Under the pieces are notes generated by a model. That model saw only the letters and a list, made by a program, of their open reading frames with translations. It was not told the origin of the DNA and searched no databases. Made by a program: the position numbers and the translations under genes. From Chryseobacterium sp. (GTDB taxonomy: Bacteria > Bacteroidota > Bacteroidia > Flavobacteriales > Weeksellaceae), in assembly GCA_031286615.1 (NCBI GenBank), contig JAITUA010000013.1, positions 310,001 through 374,000 on the forward strand: 64,000 nucleotides of DNA. Direction: 5' to 3'. This document shows, piece after piece, positions 61,668-64,000 of the stretch; within the stretch, counting starts at the first letter, position 1, and each line of letters starts with the position of its first letter.

Positions 61668-62351
61668 CTAAATTCTACTTCTGAGTTCTTTTCTTATCAG
61701 TTCAAAGATCGAAGTCAGTGTATTTTCTTCAGAAGTAAAAATTACTTCCTGAGTATAATTTCTCAATTCACCGGAAGTGATTTCGCCAATCGAAAATAGC
61801 TTCATACCTTCCAGAGAATTTCGCCTTGCAAAACTACGAACTCCGCTCGGACTAAAAAATACTGCGGCATGATATTTTTCATTTATTAAAGGATGAGTTT
61901 CCTCAGTATTGTATATCGTAACTTTTTTATACTTAATGTTTTGTAAAGGAAGCTCTTTGTCCAGGACATTTATGGCAAGGTTGCCACAGAAATGAAGAAA
62001 CTGCTCATGCTGGCATTTTCCGATAATGAATCTGGAAAGAGCATCAGCATTTTTCAAAACCTTAAATGTTCCAAAGCCGTGTTTTCTTAATTCCCTCTTT
62101 GTTTTTTCGCCAACACAATAGATCTTGTTGTAATTCCTGGCTGTAAAATCCTCATTAGGCTTAAACTTGTTTTTAAAAAATGAAATGACTCCATTAACAC
62201 TTGAAAAAATCAATGAGTAATTCTTCAGATCAAAAGGACTGATCATAATGGGTTTCGTCTTAATTACCTCAACACAGTCAGCCAGCATATCCTCTCCTAA
62301 TTCTTTGGATATTATGGTCTGGTCTATATTTTTGGTAAATAAGATTTTCAT
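61668..62351 (-). CDS. hemD: Uroporphyrinogen-III synthase
   Basis: A 227-aa two-domain protein that cyclises hydroxymethylbilane. The family is poorly conserved in sequence. Support comes from its place between hemC and hemE, the KTKPIMISP / YSLIFSSVNGVISFF segment, the RNYNKIYCVGEKTKREL stretch and AAVFFSPSGVRSFARRN near the C-terminus, which match HemD strand-helix motifs. No membrane segments. Confidence 0.9.
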   Translation of the reverse strand: MKILFTKNIDQTIISKELGEDMLADCVEVIKTKPIMISPFDLKNYSLIFSSVNGVISFFKNKFKPNEDFTARNYNKIYCVGEKTKRELRKHGFGTFKVLKNADALSRFIIGKCQHEQFLHFCGNLAINVLDKELPLQNIKYKKVTIYNTEETHPLINEKYHAAVFFSPSGVRSFARRNSLEGMKLFSIGEITSGELRNYTQEVIFTSEENTLTSIFELIRKELRSRI

Positions 62352-62403
62352 GTCTGTACAATTAAGAAGATGAAAAGAGGAGCTAAAGAAACTGAATCTG
62401 AAA

Positions 62404-63312
62404 TTAGATCTGGCTTTTGATTTCAGCCATTAATTCCTTTCCTCCGTTCTCAAGAACGACTTTTGCAAACTTTTCTCCAAAATTTTCTGTTGGAGTATAT
62501 ACAAAGTTTTCATCCACAGCAATGCAGTTCTTTCCATCCAAAGAGCAAAGTGCAGCCTTGAAGCGGATCTGATCCCCGATGATTTCAGCAAAAGCTCCGA
62601 TAGGGGCAGTACAGCCGCCTTCTAAAGTGCTTAAAAAGTTTCTTTCGATCTCTACACAGATCTGTGTCGGATTGTGGTTGATCTGACGTACAATCTCGTT
62701 GATTTCAGGTTTGTCAGAATGTCCTGCAACGGAAATTACTCCTTGTGATGGAGCAGAAATCATTAATGGAAGCATCTCGTAATCAATTTCCATTTTCATT
62801 CTTTTGATTCCGGCCAGAGATAAAATAGTCGCATCAAAGTTTCCGTCTTCCAGTTTTTGAAGTCTGGTTTGAATATTTCCACGGATATCCGAAAAATCAG
62901 TATTCGGATAATTTCTCAGCCAGAAAGCTCTTCTTCTCAAACTGCTGGTCGCCAGTTTAAGCTCATGGAATTCTTTATTCCTTGCAGATTCTTTTCTGAT
63001 CAGAATATCCTGAGGATAATCTCTTTCCAGATAAGCGATCATCTCAATATTTTGAGGCAATTGAGTAGGAACATCTTTTAAAGAATGTACGGCAATATCA
63101 ATTTCGTCATTCAATAAGGCAATATCAAGGTCTCTTGTGAAAACCCCGGTGATTCCTAAAGAATATAAAGGCTGATTAAGATTCTTATCGCCAGAAGAAA
63201 CGATAGGAACAATCTCCGTTAAATAATTGTTGTTCTGAAGGTGCCTTGCAACCTCTCTAGCCTGCCAAAGTGCAAGTGCGGAATTTCTCGTTCCGATTCT
63301 AATGCTTTTCAT
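62404..63312 (-). CDS. hemC: Hydroxymethylbilane synthase (porphobilinogen deaminase)
   Basis: A 302-aa cytosolic enzyme that polymerises four porphobilinogens. I start it at MKSIRIGTRNSALALWQ (63312); the frame extends upstream to 63336 within hemA. Motifs: DIAVHSLKDVPTQLP (catalytic Asp), ATSSLRRRAFWLRNYP, and the dipyrromethane-cofactor Cys in LEGGCTAPIGAFA. The start overlaps the end of hemA by 14 nt, indicating coupling. Confidence 0.96.
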   Translation of the reverse strand: MKSIRIGTRNSALALWQAREVARHLQNNNYLTEIVPIVSSGDKNLNQPLYSLGITGVFTRDLDIALLNDEIDIAVHSLKDVPTQLPQNIEMIAYLERDYPQDILIRKESARNKEFHELKLATSSLRRRAFWLRNYPNTDFSDIRGNIQTRLQKLEDGNFDATILSLAGIKRMKMEIDYEMLPLMISAPSQGVISVAGHSDKPEINEIVRQINHNPTQICVEIERNFLSTLEGGCTAPIGAFAEIIGDQIRFKAALCSLDGKNCIAVDENFVYTPTENFGEKFAKVVLENGGKELMAEIKSQI

Positions 63313-64000
63313 TGAATTCGTTGTTTGGTTGTTCAACTAATATTTCGTGCATTAATTTACTAATTTCTTCGGCTTTCAAAGGATTATCAATGATGTATTT
63401 TGCAAAACGGTTGGTAATTTTCTGGATCATTTTATCAGAAAGTTCCATGTCCGTGATGTTTATGTATTTATTCTTTTTATAAAAATTATGCATTTCATTG
63501 CGTTCCATGTTCTTTAAAACGGCTTTGAAATGGTGGATATTTGGTGCCAGCTTTCTCTTTTTCTCCCATTCAATAAAGTCTTTCATCAGTTCCTTGATGA
63601 TTTTTTCAGCTTTCGGGATTTCTCTTTCACGCTGTTGAATCGTTTCCTGGATCTGTTTTGAAAGCTCATCCACATCAATCAATGTTACGTTTTTATTTTC
63701 GGTAACATTCTTTTCAACATTATGAGGAATAGAAAGATCAATAACCAGTGTTTCTTTGCCGTTCGGGAAATGAGACTGGTTGACAATAGGATGTTTGGCT
63801 CCTGTTGCCACAATAAGAATATCCGTGTTTTTTAATTCCTGGTCAAAATCAGAATAATCAACGTGAGGAATATTATATTTCTGGGAAATCTTTTCAGCTT
63901 TCTCCTGAGTTCTGTTTGCAATTTTAATTTTCGGCTGGTAGACATGCTTTACCAGATTTTCAACAGTATTCTGTCCAATTTCACCTACACCCAAAAGAAG
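63299..64000 (-). CDS. hemA: Glutamyl-tRNA reductase, C-terminal fragment
   Basis: Partial: the start and catalytic domain (with the active Cys) lie beyond the right edge; 233 residues plus the stop are seen. The NADPH-binding fold begins LLLGVGEIGQNTV, followed by IANRTQEKAEKISQKY and the C-terminal dimerisation helices (REIPKAEKIIKELMKDFIEWEKKRK). GluTR reduces Glu-tRNA to glutamate-1-semialdehyde, the first committed step of tetrapyrrole synthesis. It heads the hem run on this strand. Confidence 0.95.
   Translation of the reverse strand, partial: LLLGVGEIGQNTVENLVKHVYQPKIKIANRTQEKAEKISQKYNIPHVDYSDFDQELKNTDILIVATGAKHPIVNQSHFPNGKETLVIDLSIPHNVEKNVTENKNVTLIDVDELSKQIQETIQQREREIPKAEKIIKELMKDFIEWEKKRKLAPNIHHFKAVLKNMERNEMHNFYKKNKYINITDMELSDKMIQKITNRFAKYIIDNPLKAEEISKLMHEILVEQPNNEFNEKH

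Noticed and set aside
1-64000. CRISPR array, tRNA, rRNA, prophage or insertion sequence
   Set aside because: Looked for regularly spaced repeats, cloverleaf-like GC islands, transposases and phage genes; none seen.

Overview
The window comes from an AT-rich Flavobacteriia genome, most likely Chryseobacterium or a close relative (Weeksellaceae). The evidence is the gene content: type IX secretion (T9SS) C-terminal sorting domains, GLPGLI and DUF3078 families, a GldH lipoprotein, an alternative complex III (act) operon and flavobacterial-style SufBCD. Upstream regions repeatedly carry the Bacteroidetes -7 element TAnnTTTG, often with TTG about 17-23 nt upstream, and A-rich leaders without Shine-Dalgarno sequences. 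I see no tRNA, rRNA, insertion sequence, prophage or CRISPR array. The window reads as core chromosome with scattered lineage-specific exported proteins. The assignment is by pattern recognition; no search was run.

Layout. 1-1.1 kb: end of a T9SS-type exported protein gene and a LytTR response regulator lacking the usual phospho-Asp. 1.3-5.2 kb: hflX, a DUF4919-like gene, a CPA1 antiporter and an AlkD-like glycosylase. 5.3-9.3 kb: an uncharacterised exported cluster (lipoprotein plus two distant paralogs). 9.3-18.7 kb: a DUF6122-like protein, ChaA-type antiporter, truncated globin, an aerolysin-like lipoprotein, a Kir channel coupled to a YkgJ protein, gdhA, dprA and a rhomboid protease. 18.9-21 kb: tandem DUF3078 genes. 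21-25.7 kb: sufA, a four-helix-bundle gene, sufB, sufC and sufD on the minus strand. 25.9-27.8 kb: tandem GLPGLI genes. 27.8-35.4 kb: a zinc metallopeptidase, LTA-synthase-like sulfatase, ribH with a TPR gene, apt with a lipoprotein gene, and an exported protein.

35.5-44 kb holds the complete ActABCDEF operon (quinol:electron-acceptor oxidoreductase), closed by a terminator. 44-53 kb: a SPOR protein, a polytopic membrane protein, a T9SS cargo protein, selO, then RicT-like/gldH/PBP1A. 53-60.5 kb: a FadL porin with an SGNH lipoprotein, prs, rplY, sufS, a tiny double-glycine-leader peptide gene found by reading the minus strand, and another T9SS cargo protein. 60.6-64 kb: hemE, hemD, hemC and a truncated hemA (heme synthesis, transcribed hemA to hemE).

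Much of the window serves respiration and metallocofactor supply: the SUF machinery makes Fe-S clusters, hemACDE makes heme precursors, and the act operon uses both. The less explained parts are the aerolysin-like lipoprotein, the small leader peptide, the exported three-gene cluster, the Cys-rich RicT-like protein, and two intergenic inverted-repeat elements.
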